From positions 1 through 45,521 of the forward strand of contig JANXSR010000268.1 in NCBI GenBank assembly GCA_025352625.1: a stretch of 45,521 nucleotides of DNA, in the 5' to 3' direction. A program made the position numbers and the translations under genes. Source of the DNA: Ferruginibacter sp. (GTDB lineage: Bacteria; Bacteroidota; Bacteroidia; Chitinophagales; Chitinophagaceae). The notes under the pieces are model-generated. The model ran no database searches, was not told the origin of the DNA, and was given only the letters and a program-made list of their open reading frames with translations. Positions 36,996-45,521 of the stretch are shown piece after piece. Every line of letters begins with the position of its first letter. Within the stretch, counting starts at the first letter, position 1.

Positions 36996-37736
36996 ATGAC
37001 AGAAACAGTTATAACGGCGGACAAGCTAACTAAAAAATTTGGTGACTTTATTGCTACGAACGAAATTTCGTTTGAAGTAAAGAAGGGCGAAATATTCGGT
37101 TTTTTGGGAGCTAATGGTGCCGGTAAAACTACGGCCATGCGAATGTTTTGCGGTTTGTTGATGCCTTCTTCCGGAGCGGCTTCTGTAGCGGGTTTTGATG
37201 TATATAAACAAACGGAACAAATTAAAAAAAGCATTGGCTATATGAGTCAGAGATTTTCTTTGTACGAGGATTTAACAGTAAAAGAAAACATTCGTTTTTA
37301 TGCCGGCATTTATGGAATGAGCCGGTCGGCGATCAAAGAAAAGTCAGTCCTCTTATTAAATCAATTGAATCTTTCGGGGGAGGTCAATACGTTGGTAAAA
37401 TCATTGCCGCTAGGGTGGAAGCAGAAGCTGGCTTTTTCGGTGGCAATATTTCACGAACCTAAAATTGTTTTTTTAGATGAACCTACCGGTGGCGTAGACC
37501 CGATTACCCGGCGTGAATTCTGGAACCTGATTTACCAGGCTGCAGAAAGAGGCATCACCATTTTTGTAACCACGCATTATATGGACGAAGCTGAATATTG
37601 TAACCGGGTTTCGATTATGGTAGATGGAAAGATAGAAGCATTGGATACGCCCCGGAATTTGAAGAAAACGTATGCTGCCAAATCGATGGATGAGGTGTTT
37701 TTGCAATTGGTAAGAGGAGCAAAGAGGGGAGAGTAA
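36996..37736 (+). CDS. ABC transporter ATP-binding protein (matches YbhF C-terminal half)
   Basis: 246 residues. Walker A GANGAGKTT (about 38-46), Walker B IVFLDEPTGGVD, and an intact H-loop (TTHYMDEAEYC). The signature motif is degenerate: SLPLGWKQKLAF replaces LSGGQ. The same change is known in the second ATPase half of YbhF, so this is a lineage trait, not decay. The two ATPases probably form a heterodimer in which one composite site is altered. It starts two bases after the previous gene. Confidence 0.9.
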   Translation: MTETVITADKLTKKFGDFIATNEISFEVKKGEIFGFLGANGAGKTTAMRMFCGLLMPSSGAASVAGFDVYKQTEQIKKSIGYMSQRFSLYEDLTVKENIRFYAGIYGMSRSAIKEKSVLLLNQLNLSGEVNTLVKSLPLGWKQKLAFSVAIFHEPKIVFLDEPTGGVDPITRREFWNLIYQAAERGITIFVTTHYMDEAEYCNRVSIMVDGKIEALDTPRNLKKTYAAKSMDEVFLQLVRGAKRGE

Positions 37737-37766
37737 GATAGCGATGTGCTGAAAAAGGAAAGTATT

Positions 37767-37810
37767 AATTCGTATGAGGAATTCGTGTAATTATTGCAAA
37801 AAATTCGTGT
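37767..37810. repeat. Three copies of AATTCGTRT between ATPase and permease genes
   Basis: AATTCGTAT (37767-37775), AATTCGTGT (37780-37788) and AATTCGTGT (37802-37810). From memory, this resembles a dispersed AATTCGTGTAATTCGTGG-type repeat seen in many Bacteroidota genomes. It lies in the 88-base gap before the permease ATG at 37825. Confidence 0.45.
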
Positions 37811-37824
37811 ATAAAAAAAGCATC

Positions 37825-38931
37825 ATGAAACAATTTATCATATTTGTCCGGAAAGAATTCTATCATATTTTTCGTGATAGAAAATCGCTGCTGATTATTA
37901 TCATGATGCCTGTTGTGCAGATTATTTTATTCGGATTTGCACTTACCAATGAAATTAAGGATTCCAATATCGCGATTCTCGACAACTCGAAAGATGTGGC
38001 CACTGCTGAAATTATTCATCGGCTGGATGCCAGCCGGTATTTTAGTGTTGCCCGGAATCTGAACACACAAAAAGATATTGAGACAGCCTTTAAAACCGGA
38101 AAAATCCGGCTGGTAGTGGTTTTTCAGCCGGGCTTTCAGCAAACATTGCTGCATACCAACCATGCGCAGGTGCAATTAATTGCCGATGCTACGGACCCTA
38201 ATACTGCTACTACGGTTACCAATTATGCCACCAATATTATCCGGGATTATCAAAATGATTTGAATGTGCTGGTGGCAACACCATATATGATTGCGCCGCA
38301 AATCAGGATGCTGTACAATCCTCAGTTAAAAGGCGCTTATAATTTTGTGCCCGGTGTAATGGCCATGATACTGATTATTATTTCGGCAATGATGACTTCT
38401 GTTTCTATCGTGCGTGAAAAGGAAATCAATACCATGGAAGTATTGCTGGTATCGCCGCTAAAGCCGCTATTGTTTATTTTAAGCAAGGCGATCCCTTACA
38501 TGTTTTTATCGCTGGTAAATGTATCTACTATTTTAATTGTAAGTGTCACGTTGCTGGAAGTCCCAATCAATGGAAGCCTGTTATTATTGATGTTAGAAGC
38601 CTTGTTGTTTATTACCACGGCGGTTTCACTTGGGTTAATGATTTCTAATGTAACCGCCTCTCAACAAACAGCACAAATGATTTCCCTGCTGGGATTGATG
38701 CTGCCCACACTGTTGCTGGGTGGCTTTATGTTCCCGATTGAAAGTATGCCAAAGCCACTTCAGTTTATGTCGAACCTGGTGCCTTCCAAATGGTTTTTTA
38801 TTATCGTAAAAAATGTGATGATAAAAGGACTGGGATTTAAAATGATTTGGAAAGAAACCCTGATCCTGTTGGGGATGACCTTGTTTTTTCTATCGATCAG
38901 TTTATCAAAATTTAAAACCCGGCTGGCATGA
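37825..38931 (+). CDS. ABC-2 type permease (YbhS-like)
   Basis: About 368 residues from the ATG at 37825 (MKQFIIFVRKEFYHIFRDRKS); the open frame reaches 37774 through repeat sequence and is not likely coding there. One N-terminal helix is followed by a large periplasmic loop (about 45-170), then five helices. SIVREKEINTMEVLLVSP is the family's coupling segment, and the C-terminus carries a further helix (LILLGMTLFFLSISL). With the next gene it forms the heterodimeric membrane channel. A four-base ATGA overlap joins it to its partner. Confidence 0.9.
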   Translation: MKQFIIFVRKEFYHIFRDRKSLLIIIMMPVVQIILFGFALTNEIKDSNIAILDNSKDVATAEIIHRLDASRYFSVARNLNTQKDIETAFKTGKIRLVVVFQPGFQQTLLHTNHAQVQLIADATDPNTATTVTNYATNIIRDYQNDLNVLVATPYMIAPQIRMLYNPQLKGAYNFVPGVMAMILIIISAMMTSVSIVREKEINTMEVLLVSPLKPLLFILSKAIPYMFLSLVNVSTILIVSVTLLEVPINGSLLLLMLEALLFITTAVSLGLMISNVTASQQTAQMISLLGLMLPTLLLGGFMFPIESMPKPLQFMSNLVPSKWFFIIVKNVMIKGLGFKMIWKETLILLGMTLFFLSISLSKFKTRLA

Positions 38932-40046
38932 AACAATTGTCTTTTTTATTGGAGAAAGAATTCCGGCAGGTATTTCGTAACCCGGCAATTTTGCGCTCAG
39001 TGTTGGTAATGCCCATCATTCAATTGATCATCTTTCCTTTTGCTGCCAACTACGAAGTAAAGAATGTTTACCTCAGCATGGTTGATAATGATCATTCATC
39101 GTATTCGCAAAAATTCATTTCAAAAATTACGTCATCCGGCTATTTTATATTAACTGATTACTCGCCATCATACAACAAAGCAATGGAATCTATTGAGTCG
39201 GATAAGGCCGATCTGATTATTGAAATTCCATACGGATTTGAAAAAGAACTGGTAAAAGAAAATAAGGCTGCGATGTTGATTGCTGTAAATGCGGTGAATG
39301 GTGCTAAAGCCAATCTGGGTGGCGCTTATGCCGCCAATATCATTCGTGATTTTAACAAGGAGATACAAATGCAATGGATGACATTTCCTGCATTCAATGC
39401 CATTCCAACCATTGAAATCACTTCTTCCAACTGGTATAATCCTACCATGAATTATAAAGAATTTATGGTGCCCGGAATATTGGTGACATTGCTTACCATG
39501 ATCGGCACTTTCCTTGCTTCGCTAAATATTGTTCATGAAAAGGAGATCGGTACCATTGAGCAAATCAATGTTTCACCCATTAGTAAATCCACTTTTATTT
39601 TGGGTAAATTAATCCCTTTCTGGATCATGGGATTGGTTACGCTCACCATTGGTTTACTGGTATCAAGATTATTCTATGGCATTGTGCCGGTTGGTAATAT
39701 TGCACTGATTTATTTATTCGCCATGGTTTTTCTACTGGCCTTGTTAGGTGTTGGTTTATTAATATCTACCTACGCCGAAACGCAGACGCAGGCTACCTTT
39801 GTAGGCTTTTTTGTGATGATGGTATTTATGTTGCTCGGTGGTTTATATACTTCAATAGATAGTATGCCCGATTGGGCCAAATGGATTACCAAAGTAAACC
39901 CGGTTGCTTATTTTATTGAGGTGATGCGGATGATTGTGTTGAAAGGAAGTGGCTTTGCTGATATTAAATATCACCTGTTATCAGTGCTTGGGTTGGCAGT
40001 TGTTTTTAATAGCTGGGCAATTATGAATTACCACAAACGGTCGTAA
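38928..40046 (+). CDS. ABC-2 type permease (YbhR-like)
   Basis: 372 residues with the same layout as its neighbour: a first helix after KEFRQVFRNPAIL, a periplasmic loop, then NIVHEKEIGTIEQINVSP and four or five helices. The two permeases are clearly related to each other. The operon ends here with a hairpin terminator about 40 bases further on. Enterobacterial counterparts export drugs and some cations; the substrate here is unknown. Confidence 0.9.
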   Translation: MKQLSFLLEKEFRQVFRNPAILRSVLVMPIIQLIIFPFAANYEVKNVYLSMVDNDHSSYSQKFISKITSSGYFILTDYSPSYNKAMESIESDKADLIIEIPYGFEKELVKENKAAMLIAVNAVNGAKANLGGAYAANIIRDFNKEIQMQWMTFPAFNAIPTIEITSSNWYNPTMNYKEFMVPGILVTLLTMIGTFLASLNIVHEKEIGTIEQINVSPISKSTFILGKLIPFWIMGLVTLTIGLLVSRLFYGIVPVGNIALIYLFAMVFLLALLGVGLLISTYAETQTQATFVGFFVMMVFMLLGGLYTSIDSMPDWAKWITKVNPVAYFIEVMRMIVLKGSGFADIKYHLLSVLGLAVVFNSWAIMNYHKRS

Positions 40047-40088
40047 GTTCAACGAGCTAGCTACTACTAATAATTTTTATGATAAAAT

Positions 40089-40117
40089 AAAACGCCCTTG
40101 TTTGCAAGGACGTTTTT
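40089..40117. terminator. Terminator between efflux operon and the convergent small gene
   Basis: Stem AAAACG-C-CCTTG with CAAGG-A-CGTTTT (one C-A mismatch) around TTTG, followed by a T-run on the plus strand and preceded by an A-run, so it can work both ways. Confidence 0.75.
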
Positions 40118-40142
40118 AGTAATAAACCAAACATAGATTATT

Positions 40143-40628
40143 TTATTGTTTAACTTTTTTAAATAACATTACATAACCAGATAATATTTTCTTATTCTTG
40201 TTAACCTGTACTGGCTTCATCATGTGGTATTCTGATAGTTTTGGTATGTATGAGTAACTGATGACATTGCCATCTACATCACCCCATTGTTTTTTCTGAT
40301 ACACAACTTGCTTTTCCTCCCAGTCATACATTCTTACTTCATATAATTTTGACGTCATTTCTCCTATAAAAACAAACTGGTACCAGCTGCCTTCAGTTAA
40401 TGGAACAATAACTGGCATTTCGTATTCACTTTCCATTTTTATAGAAGCTTCTTTTAAAACTACAAAGCCCTGTTTGGTAAGTTCCTGCTTTACACTATCA
40501 GCCTGATGCAAAATAGAAGGGTCGGCGCCTATAGATTTTGTAAATACATTTTGTGAAACGGTTACTTTGCCTAAAAAAATTACGAGGAGTAACAGGAATA
40601 ATAGCTTGAAGTTTTTCATTGTTTTCAT
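40143..40628 (-). CDS. Small secreted protein of unknown function
   Basis: 161 residues. Clear signal peptide (KNFKLLFLLLLVIFLG, ending near TVSQ). The mature part is a mixed polar sequence with EGSWYQFVFIGEMTSKLYEVRMYDW and a final hydrophobic strand (ILSGYVMLFKKV). No known domain recognised. Starts at 40628 or 40619 are both possible. Single gene converging on the efflux operon. Confidence 0.75.
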   Translation of the reverse strand: MKTMKNFKLLFLLLLVIFLGKVTVSQNVFTKSIGADPSILHQADSVKQELTKQGFVVLKEASIKMESEYEMPVIVPLTEGSWYQFVFIGEMTSKLYEVRMYDWEEKQVVYQKKQWGDVDGNVISYSYIPKLSEYHMMKPVQVNKNKKILSGYVMLFKKVKQ

Positions 40629-40800
40629 GTGTGGTAAGGTGGATTTTTAAATAACATGATCGACTATGTTTATATAAACTACTTTAATAAATATTAATTA
40701 GTAGTTAAATAAGCACGATTCTGAATCATACGAAACTATAAACGAAATTTTATTCAAAATGTTATTTAACAAAGAAGAATATATTCAATTTTCTGAACTA

Positions 40801-41562
40801 TCAGGTGTTTTTATTGAAATAATAAGCACTTGCCTGTTGGGTACAGGTTATTACCAAGTCGTTAATACAAACATGGCTAGGCAATTGGGAGCAGTAAAAA
40901 ATAGTGTCGGCAATATCTTCCGGTGTTAGTGGAATTATACCATTATAAGTAGCCGCAGCTTGGCGCTCATCGCCTTTAAATCGCACCATTGCAAATTCGG
41001 TTTCAACAGCTCCGGGATGAATGCCCGTAACCTTTATGTTATGCTTCAAAAGGTCAATACGCATAGCTTTGTTGATAGCATCTACAGCAAATTTACTTGC
41101 GCAATACACATTTCCTTTTTCATATACTTCTTTTCCTGCGATTGAGCCCATGTTAATGATATGACCTTTTTTTTGAGCTATCATTAAAGGAACAACAGCT
41201 TTGCTTACATATAGTAATCCATGTACATTGGTATTTAGCATGGTTTCCCAATCATCCATATCGGCATCTTCAAATGAATCTCTGCCTACTGCTAATCCCG
41301 CATTATTTATTAAAATATCAATATTTTGCCACTCTGCCGGTAAATTGGCAAATGTATCTTCTACTGCCTTTCTATTTTGAACATCAAAGTGCAGAAGCAA
41401 TAGTTTTATTGGGCAGGCCGATTCAATAGTTGTTTTTAACGCCTCTAGTCTCTCAATTCTTCTTCCAGTTATGATGAGGTTGTAACCTGCTTCGGCAAAC
41501 TTTTTTGCGCAGGCTTCTCCAATTCCTGAAGTAGCGCCTGTTATTAATGCAATTTTATTCAT
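40801..41562 (-). CDS. Short-chain dehydrogenase/reductase (YdfG-like)
   Basis: About 253 residues from the ATG at 41562 (the frame is open to a TTG at 41568). TGATSGIGEACAKKF is the cofactor site, followed by the arginines TGRRIERL that favour NADPH, then INNAGLAVG, the catalytic serine near NMGSIAG, YCASKFAVD with Tyr and Lys, and HPGAVETEF. Closest in style to YdfG-type enzymes, which oxidise 3-hydroxy acids such as L-allo-threonine or reduce malonic semialdehyde. No pathway neighbours help to narrow it. Confidence 0.9.
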   Translation of the reverse strand: MNKIALITGATSGIGEACAKKFAEAGYNLIITGRRIERLEALKTTIESACPIKLLLLHFDVQNRKAVEDTFANLPAEWQNIDILINNAGLAVGRDSFEDADMDDWETMLNTNVHGLLYVSKAVVPLMIAQKKGHIINMGSIAGKEVYEKGNVYCASKFAVDAINKAMRIDLLKHNIKVTGIHPGAVETEFAMVRFKGDERQAAATYNGIIPLTPEDIADTIFYCSQLPSHVCINDLVITCTQQASAYYFNKNT

Positions 41563-41646
41563 ACTCAAAATTAGTATAGTTAATGTGTAAGGTGCTTTTC
41601 AGTTGTAAAACGAAAGCCTTAAATATAAATTAGAAATTTTGATTAC

Positions 41647-44301
41647 CTACCTTAATAATACCACGTATCCTTTGCGAACAATTACTTCACCCGTGAAGGT
41701 TGTTCCTTCTGCCATCCATACATAAGTTGCCGGATCTTGTGGGTTTCCTTTAAAAGTACCATCCCAACCTTTACCTTTTTGAGTGGTGTAAAATAACAAT
41801 TTACCCCAACGATCAAATACCCTGAAATATTTAAGTGATTTCATTCCCAATAAAATAGGTTTTAAAATTTCATTGTTATTATCGTTGTTGGGCGTAAATG
41901 CCGAGGGTACATAAAAGCTTGGCGGTACTTTATAGATTTTTATGTTGATAGTATCACTGGCCTGGCAGCCTGCTGTACTGGTTACAAGCAGGTGATAGGT
42001 AATGTTATCTTCTGGTAATGCAATAGGATTAGCTATGTTTGAATTACTAAGCCAGGTAGCCGGTTGCCATACATAGGTGCTGCCTCCTGTGCCATTTAAT
42101 AAGATGGGCTCACCTATTACCGCAGTGGTATCGGCAGGGCCGGCATCTGCAATTACCAATGGATCTACAAATAAAACAACCGTATCAAAAGCAGGTTTTG
42201 GACAACCGACCACATCCCTTACCGCCACAACATATTGAGTGGTAACAGTAGGGTTGATAGCAATAGGATTAGCTATATTGGTGGCAGATAAAAAAGTAGC
42301 CGGAGACCATTGATAAGAAATTCCTCCACTTGCTTGTAATTGGGCAGAAAATTTAAAACAAACTGTCGTGTCTCTGCCAGCATTAGCAGGAGGATAAGGA
42401 AGTGTAGTAATTTTAATATCGGAGGATGCCTGGCATTTACCAACACTGCCAATCACTTGATAGGTGATTGCTGAAACAAGCGGATTGGCAAAGGGGTTTT
42501 TGGCTGTATCGCTGTTTAAATAAGTAGCTGGTGTCCAGGTGTAATGAAGGGCATTACTGATAGTGTTAATTAATAATCCATCCGTTCTGCAAATGGTGGT
42601 GTCCTTTCCTGCATCAATTGTTACAGATCTTATTACATCAACAAAAACAGAATCTTTATTGGAACAGCCAAATGCATCCGTTAGTGTAACAAAGTATTTA
42701 GTTGGAATATCCGGACTTACCAATGGGTTTGGGCTGTTAACATTATTAATATTATAATTGGGACTCCAAACAAAATTGCCAGTGTTATTGGTTTTAAGTT
42801 GCAACGTATCAATAAAGCAAATCAGCGTATCGTGGGTAATTAAATTAATGTTGGGGCTGTTAGCTATTTTAATAAAATTGCTGACGGTATCAATACAACC
42901 AAATGTGCTGCCAACAACCAATTGCACTTTATATGTTCCCGTATCAGTATAGGTATATGTTGGATTATTAAGGAGACTGGTATCAGCTGCCACAGTGAGA
43001 TCGCCGAAATCCCAATGCCATCCTGTGGGTACGCCAAATTTTGCTTTGGTTGTATCAATGAACTGTACGGGAGATCCTTTACACAAGGGAGCGTTGGCAA
43101 TAAATCCAGGAAAAAAACCAGGATAGACTTTTACAGTAAGTATCGTTGAATCTGCACAAAGGCCAGCGAGCGAAACTCTTAATTTCAATTTGTACACTCC
43201 GGTATCAGTGTATGTATGCGTTGGAGTGGGTGAATTGGAATTATTTAAAGGCCCCGAAACAGGATCTCCGAAATCCCAGAAATAGTCTATTCCAGAAGGA
43301 TTGATGGCATCATTTTTAAATGAAACATTAAAGCCATCACAGGTGGTTGGGATAGGATTTAACAAAGCCCTTGTAGCAGAACAATCCCTAACTTTTATGT
43401 GTAATTCTTTCCTTGTTTCTCCAATTCTTACACCATTTCTGAATTCAGTTACGCAAACGGTTACAGCATATTCTCCCGTATTATAAATTGGAGGTGCAGT
43501 GCCACTAATTACACCGGTTTTTGGATTAATGGTCACACTCTTTCCTAAAGGAAATGAACCATCGTACAATGAAAAATATGGAACAGATGTATAGGGTGGA
43601 GTAGCGGCAATTGGGGGCGCAGGATTACCCGAAGAACCACCATTAAAAGAAGTGCAAAAAGAATAACTAAGCTCATCGCCATCTAAATCAGTTGCTTTAA
43701 ATTTATAAACAAAAAAACTGTTCTCGCATATAACAGCTGTATCATTTATACTAAATGTGGGGCTGCTATTTTTAACTGCATCAGGGACTAAGGACGATGT
43801 TCCAGGAATTTGAATGGTATATGTATTACCAATATTGCCTGAACTAACAATGTTATCCATATTCTCAATACGGCAGCAGCGCTGGTAACTTATGGTATAG
43901 CCATTTGTTGAAGGTGGTAGCTCATAGCTTTCCAATACGTAGGTTACTATCTTATAATAACATTCTGCCTGGTTACCAGTAATACAAGGATCATCAAATA
44001 GTTTTTCTAATCTGTATTCATCCGTTTTTTGTACTGTAACATTTGCATATTCAGAAAAGGTTCCTCCATTAAAAATTGTAAATGGAACCTCAAGGTCTAC
44101 TTGCCCCCCCGCTACGTTAGGTATTGCATCTATTGCATCACAATCTACGTAGATGGTAAGTGATATTTTATATCTTAAGTTGGAAGGATTACTTATGCCC
44201 GGACCTAAATACTGATAAGTGAAAAAACCTCCTTTTATGTGACGACTGAAAACAGAGAAACAGCAGAGGAATAGGAATATCGTAAGCAAAATTTTTCTCA
44301 T
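41647..44301 (-). CDS. Secreted PKD-domain protein with T9SS type B C-terminal sorting domain
   Basis: 884 residues. Signal peptide MRKILLTIFLFLCCFSVFS. The N-terminal ~300 residues contain several cysteines and a cadherin-like patch (FKATDLDGDELSYSFC, GVISGTAP). Two PKD domains follow (FWDFGDP, THTYTDTGVYKL; HWDFGDL, TYTYTDTGTYKV). Then come four tandem repeats of ~80 residues, each opening with W-x-P (WSPNYNI, WTPATYL, WSPATFL, WQPATWL) and containing a GC-type turn. The last ~85 residues (FYVPSAFTPNNDNNNEI, FRVFDRWGKLLF, GWDGTFKG) are the gliding-motility-type sorting domain. It should be exported through SprA and displayed on or released from the surface, probably as an adhesin. Confidence 0.93.
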   Translation of the reverse strand: MRKILLTIFLFLCCFSVFSRHIKGGFFTYQYLGPGISNPSNLRYKISLTIYVDCDAIDAIPNVAGGQVDLEVPFTIFNGGTFSEYANVTVQKTDEYRLEKLFDDPCITGNQAECYYKIVTYVLESYELPPSTNGYTISYQRCCRIENMDNIVSSGNIGNTYTIQIPGTSSLVPDAVKNSSPTFSINDTAVICENSFFVYKFKATDLDGDELSYSFCTSFNGGSSGNPAPPIAATPPYTSVPYFSLYDGSFPLGKSVTINPKTGVISGTAPPIYNTGEYAVTVCVTEFRNGVRIGETRKELHIKVRDCSATRALLNPIPTTCDGFNVSFKNDAINPSGIDYFWDFGDPVSGPLNNSNSPTPTHTYTDTGVYKLKLRVSLAGLCADSTILTVKVYPGFFPGFIANAPLCKGSPVQFIDTTKAKFGVPTGWHWDFGDLTVAADTSLLNNPTYTYTDTGTYKVQLVVGSTFGCIDTVSNFIKIANSPNINLITHDTLICFIDTLQLKTNNTGNFVWSPNYNINNVNSPNPLVSPDIPTKYFVTLTDAFGCSNKDSVFVDVIRSVTIDAGKDTTICRTDGLLINTISNALHYTWTPATYLNSDTAKNPFANPLVSAITYQVIGSVGKCQASSDIKITTLPYPPANAGRDTTVCFKFSAQLQASGGISYQWSPATFLSATNIANPIAINPTVTTQYVVAVRDVVGCPKPAFDTVVLFVDPLVIADAGPADTTAVIGEPILLNGTGGSTYVWQPATWLSNSNIANPIALPEDNITYHLLVTSTAGCQASDTINIKIYKVPPSFYVPSAFTPNNDNNNEILKPILLGMKSLKYFRVFDRWGKLLFYTTQKGKGWDGTFKGNPQDPATYVWMAEGTTFTGEVIVRKGYVVLLR

Positions 44302-44378
44302 CGTGAAGTCCGCACATTAATGCTGAAATGAAGCGTAAATATAGTAAAAAACGTTTTGTAAGGAGATTAGGCTACCTG

Positions 44379-44766
44379 TTAAAGTTTATTAACTAAAAAA
44401 TGAAGAAGGATATTGTTCGCTTTATCTTTTTCTTCCACGTTCCTATGTTAGCCGACTGATCTAAAATAGATACATATGATTTTGAAGGCATGTAACATTG
44501 TTGCAGACTGCTTTGTAAAGGAATTGCTATATCATGTTCGCCTATAGTAAATAGTATTGGGGTATTTGCATTCTCCAAAAATTTAGATTGCCCACTATCG
44601 GGAATGTCAGGAATAATTACTGTAAAATCATTTTTTAAAAATCAATCTGTGATTGCCACACTGTACCATCTTCACCAAAGCCATGGATTAGTACTACTGT
44701 TTTTCCCGTGCCGGTAACCCGATAAATAACAGTTGAATTATTATAAGAGATTGAGTAAGTTTCCAT
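44379..44766 (-). pseudogene. Decayed alpha/beta hydrolase gene
   Basis: Reading from the ATG at 44766: METYSISYNNSTVIYRV, then VVLIHGFGEDGTVWQSQIDF, an intact hydrolase N-terminus with the HGFG oxyanion loop, then a stop. Shifting frame at the T/A run (about 44630-44641) resumes the protein: NDFTVIIPDIPDSGQS, KFLENANTPILFTIGEHDIAIP. A normal hydrolase has ~120 residues between those two parts, including the nucleophile serine, so that core is deleted. The C-terminus needs a further frame change near 44421 to read EEKDKANNILLHFLVNK. The catalytic His position reads Asn (SANIG). It is not functional. Confidence 0.8.
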
Positions 44767-44774
44767 AGTAATAT

Positions 44775-45521
44775 TTAGAATGCCTGGTATCTGCGCATGC
44801 TTCTGTAAAGAAGTAAAAATACAATGGGTAACAAAGCGTTGTTCATTTGTTGAGGTAAAAAAAACCAGCTAATTAAAACTATTATCATCCCAAGAATGGT
44901 TATCGCCCAATATTTTTTGACCCAATTTTTTTTACTGTGTATAAAAAAAGCAATCACTATATGTATTGGCCATGCCCATACTAAATTGAAATTATTTTTA
45001 ACCATGGAATGATCAGTGCAGGTCCACATAAATATAAATAATATGCCCAATACGCCCGATAAAAAAAATAACAAGCCATCAAAACCATAAAGAAAAGCGA
45101 TTGCTTTTTTATTAGTAGATAAACTTATTATTATAATTGCTACAAGTAGGATTGAAAAGACAATCATTGGCGTAAAGAAAGACTGCTTATTATCAGTTGC
45201 AACAATTGGATAGAGATTAGTTGTACTTAAAACCAATTTGTTATTTTGATTACTGCTATCTAAAGCTTTCATTAAATTATCAGGTAAAAATTGTGTTTGA
45301 CCTGTAGTCATTACAGCGTCTGTAGGAGCCCCTAATAAAAGATCTATACCTAGCTTACTCCAATATTTTCCACCTTTGTCAAGGTATTCGTGAATGGCCT
45401 GCCTAAACCGGGTGCCTTTAGGCATTACCGGTTTAAATGGGGGGTAATTAGTTTTATATTTTACAATAATATCTCTTAGTCTTGTGGTGCAATTGTCCAG
45501 AAAAAAATCATACTTATAAAA
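44775..45521 (-). CDS. DUF4105 / Lnb-type membrane protein, N-terminus outside window
   Basis: The frame is open to the window edge, beyond the internal Met at 45425, and begins within FYKYDFFLDNCTTRLRDII, a hallmark of the DUF4105/Lnb N-terminal domain (cysteine in NCTTR). The periplasmic part continues with LGAPTDAVMTTGQTQFLP. The C-terminal ~120 residues hold about four to five membrane helices (MIVFSILLVAIIIISL, FFLSGVLGILFIFMW, VWAWPIHIVIAFFI, ILGMIIVLISWFFL). Lnb-type enzymes move an acyl chain in lipoprotein maturation in some Gram-positives; whether that applies here is unknown. It lies eight bases upstream of the hydrolase remnant. Confidence 0.85.
   Translation of the reverse strand, partial: FYKYDFFLDNCTTRLRDIIVKYKTNYPPFKPVMPKGTRFRQAIHEYLDKGGKYWSKLGIDLLLGAPTDAVMTTGQTQFLPDNLMKALDSSNQNNKLVLSTTNLYPIVATDNKQSFFTPMIVFSILLVAIIIISLSTNKKAIAFLYGFDGLLFFLSGVLGILFIFMWTCTDHSMVKNNFNLVWAWPIHIVIAFFIHSKKNWVKKYWAITILGMIIVLISWFFLPQQMNNALLPIVFLLLYRSMRRYQAF

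Noticed and set aside
36996-37736. Loss of the LSGGQ signature as a sign of a broken ABC ATPase
   Set aside because: The same LPLGW change is known in the second ATPase half of YbhF, and Walker A, Walker B and H-loop are intact.
41940-42930. Tandem ~80-residue repeats as a possible repetitive DNA array
   Set aside because: They are diverged protein domains in a secreted protein; the DNA copies are not closely similar.
1-45521. tRNA, rRNA, CRISPR array, intact insertion sequence, prophage or defence island
   Set aside because: Read through by eye on both strands; no cloverleaf with a T-arm, no regularly spaced direct repeats, no transposase, integrase or phage protein seen.

Overview
This window is a stretch of bacterial chromosome from a member of the Bacteroidota. 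Evidence for that assignment: a full-length SprA (the outer-membrane channel of the type IX secretion system, T9SS), a secreted PKD protein ending in a gliding-motility-type C-terminal sorting domain, Bacteroidota-style promoters (TTTG / TAnnTTTG), AT-rich DNA, almost no Shine-Dalgarno sequences, and small dispersed repeats of a kind common in this phylum. The style of the proteins suggests a Chitinophagaceae-like organism; that finer placement is inference.

Layout. 1-2584 (-): most of a large FAD/Fe-S oxidoreductase, cut at its C-terminus by the window edge. 2782-6912: an RsmF-like rRNA methyltransferase, a LysM + double-psi-barrel cell-wall protein, and glutamate dehydrogenase. 7180-9991: cytochrome c maturation genes ccmB, ccmC and ccmD on the minus strand, with a two-gene YeeE/YedE sulfur transporter on the plus strand between ccmB and ccmC. 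10047-12690: thymidine kinase, an unknown protein, and the Kdo transferase WaaA.

12810-20197 (+) is a seven-gene run of nucleotide-sugar enzymes: aminotransferase, UDP-glucose dehydrogenase, UDP-glucuronate decarboxylase, a UDP-HexNAc dehydrogenase (TviB/WbpA type), its 4-epimerase (TviC/WbpP type), RfbC and RfbD. Together they could supply UDP-GlcA, UDP-xylose, UDP-HexNAcA epimers and the last two steps to dTDP-L-rhamnose. No glycosyltransferase, flippase or polymerase is in the window. 20202-25448 holds a NYN-domain protein, a THUMP-type RNA methyltransferase, a membrane acyltransferase, FabH and RuvA. SprA fills 25476-32774.

32990-40046 (+) is a self-contained efflux operon: TetR regulator, TolC-like outer membrane protein, HlyD-like adaptor, two ATPases and two ABC-2 permeases, arranged like the CecR/YbhGFSR system of enterobacteria but with its own TolC and with the tandem ATPase split into two genes. 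Two copies of one palindrome bracket a good promoter in front of the regulator. 40143-45521 (-) carries a small secreted protein, a short-chain dehydrogenase, the T9SS cargo protein, a decayed alpha/beta hydrolase gene, and the C-terminal part of a DUF4105/Lnb-type membrane protein.

I found no tRNA, rRNA, CRISPR array, intact insertion sequence or prophage. Nothing here is clearly a new biological system. The most notable observations are the paired operators of the efflux operon, the hydrolase pseudogene, the sulfur transporter splitting the ccm genes, and several small repeats, one of which lies inside a reading frame.
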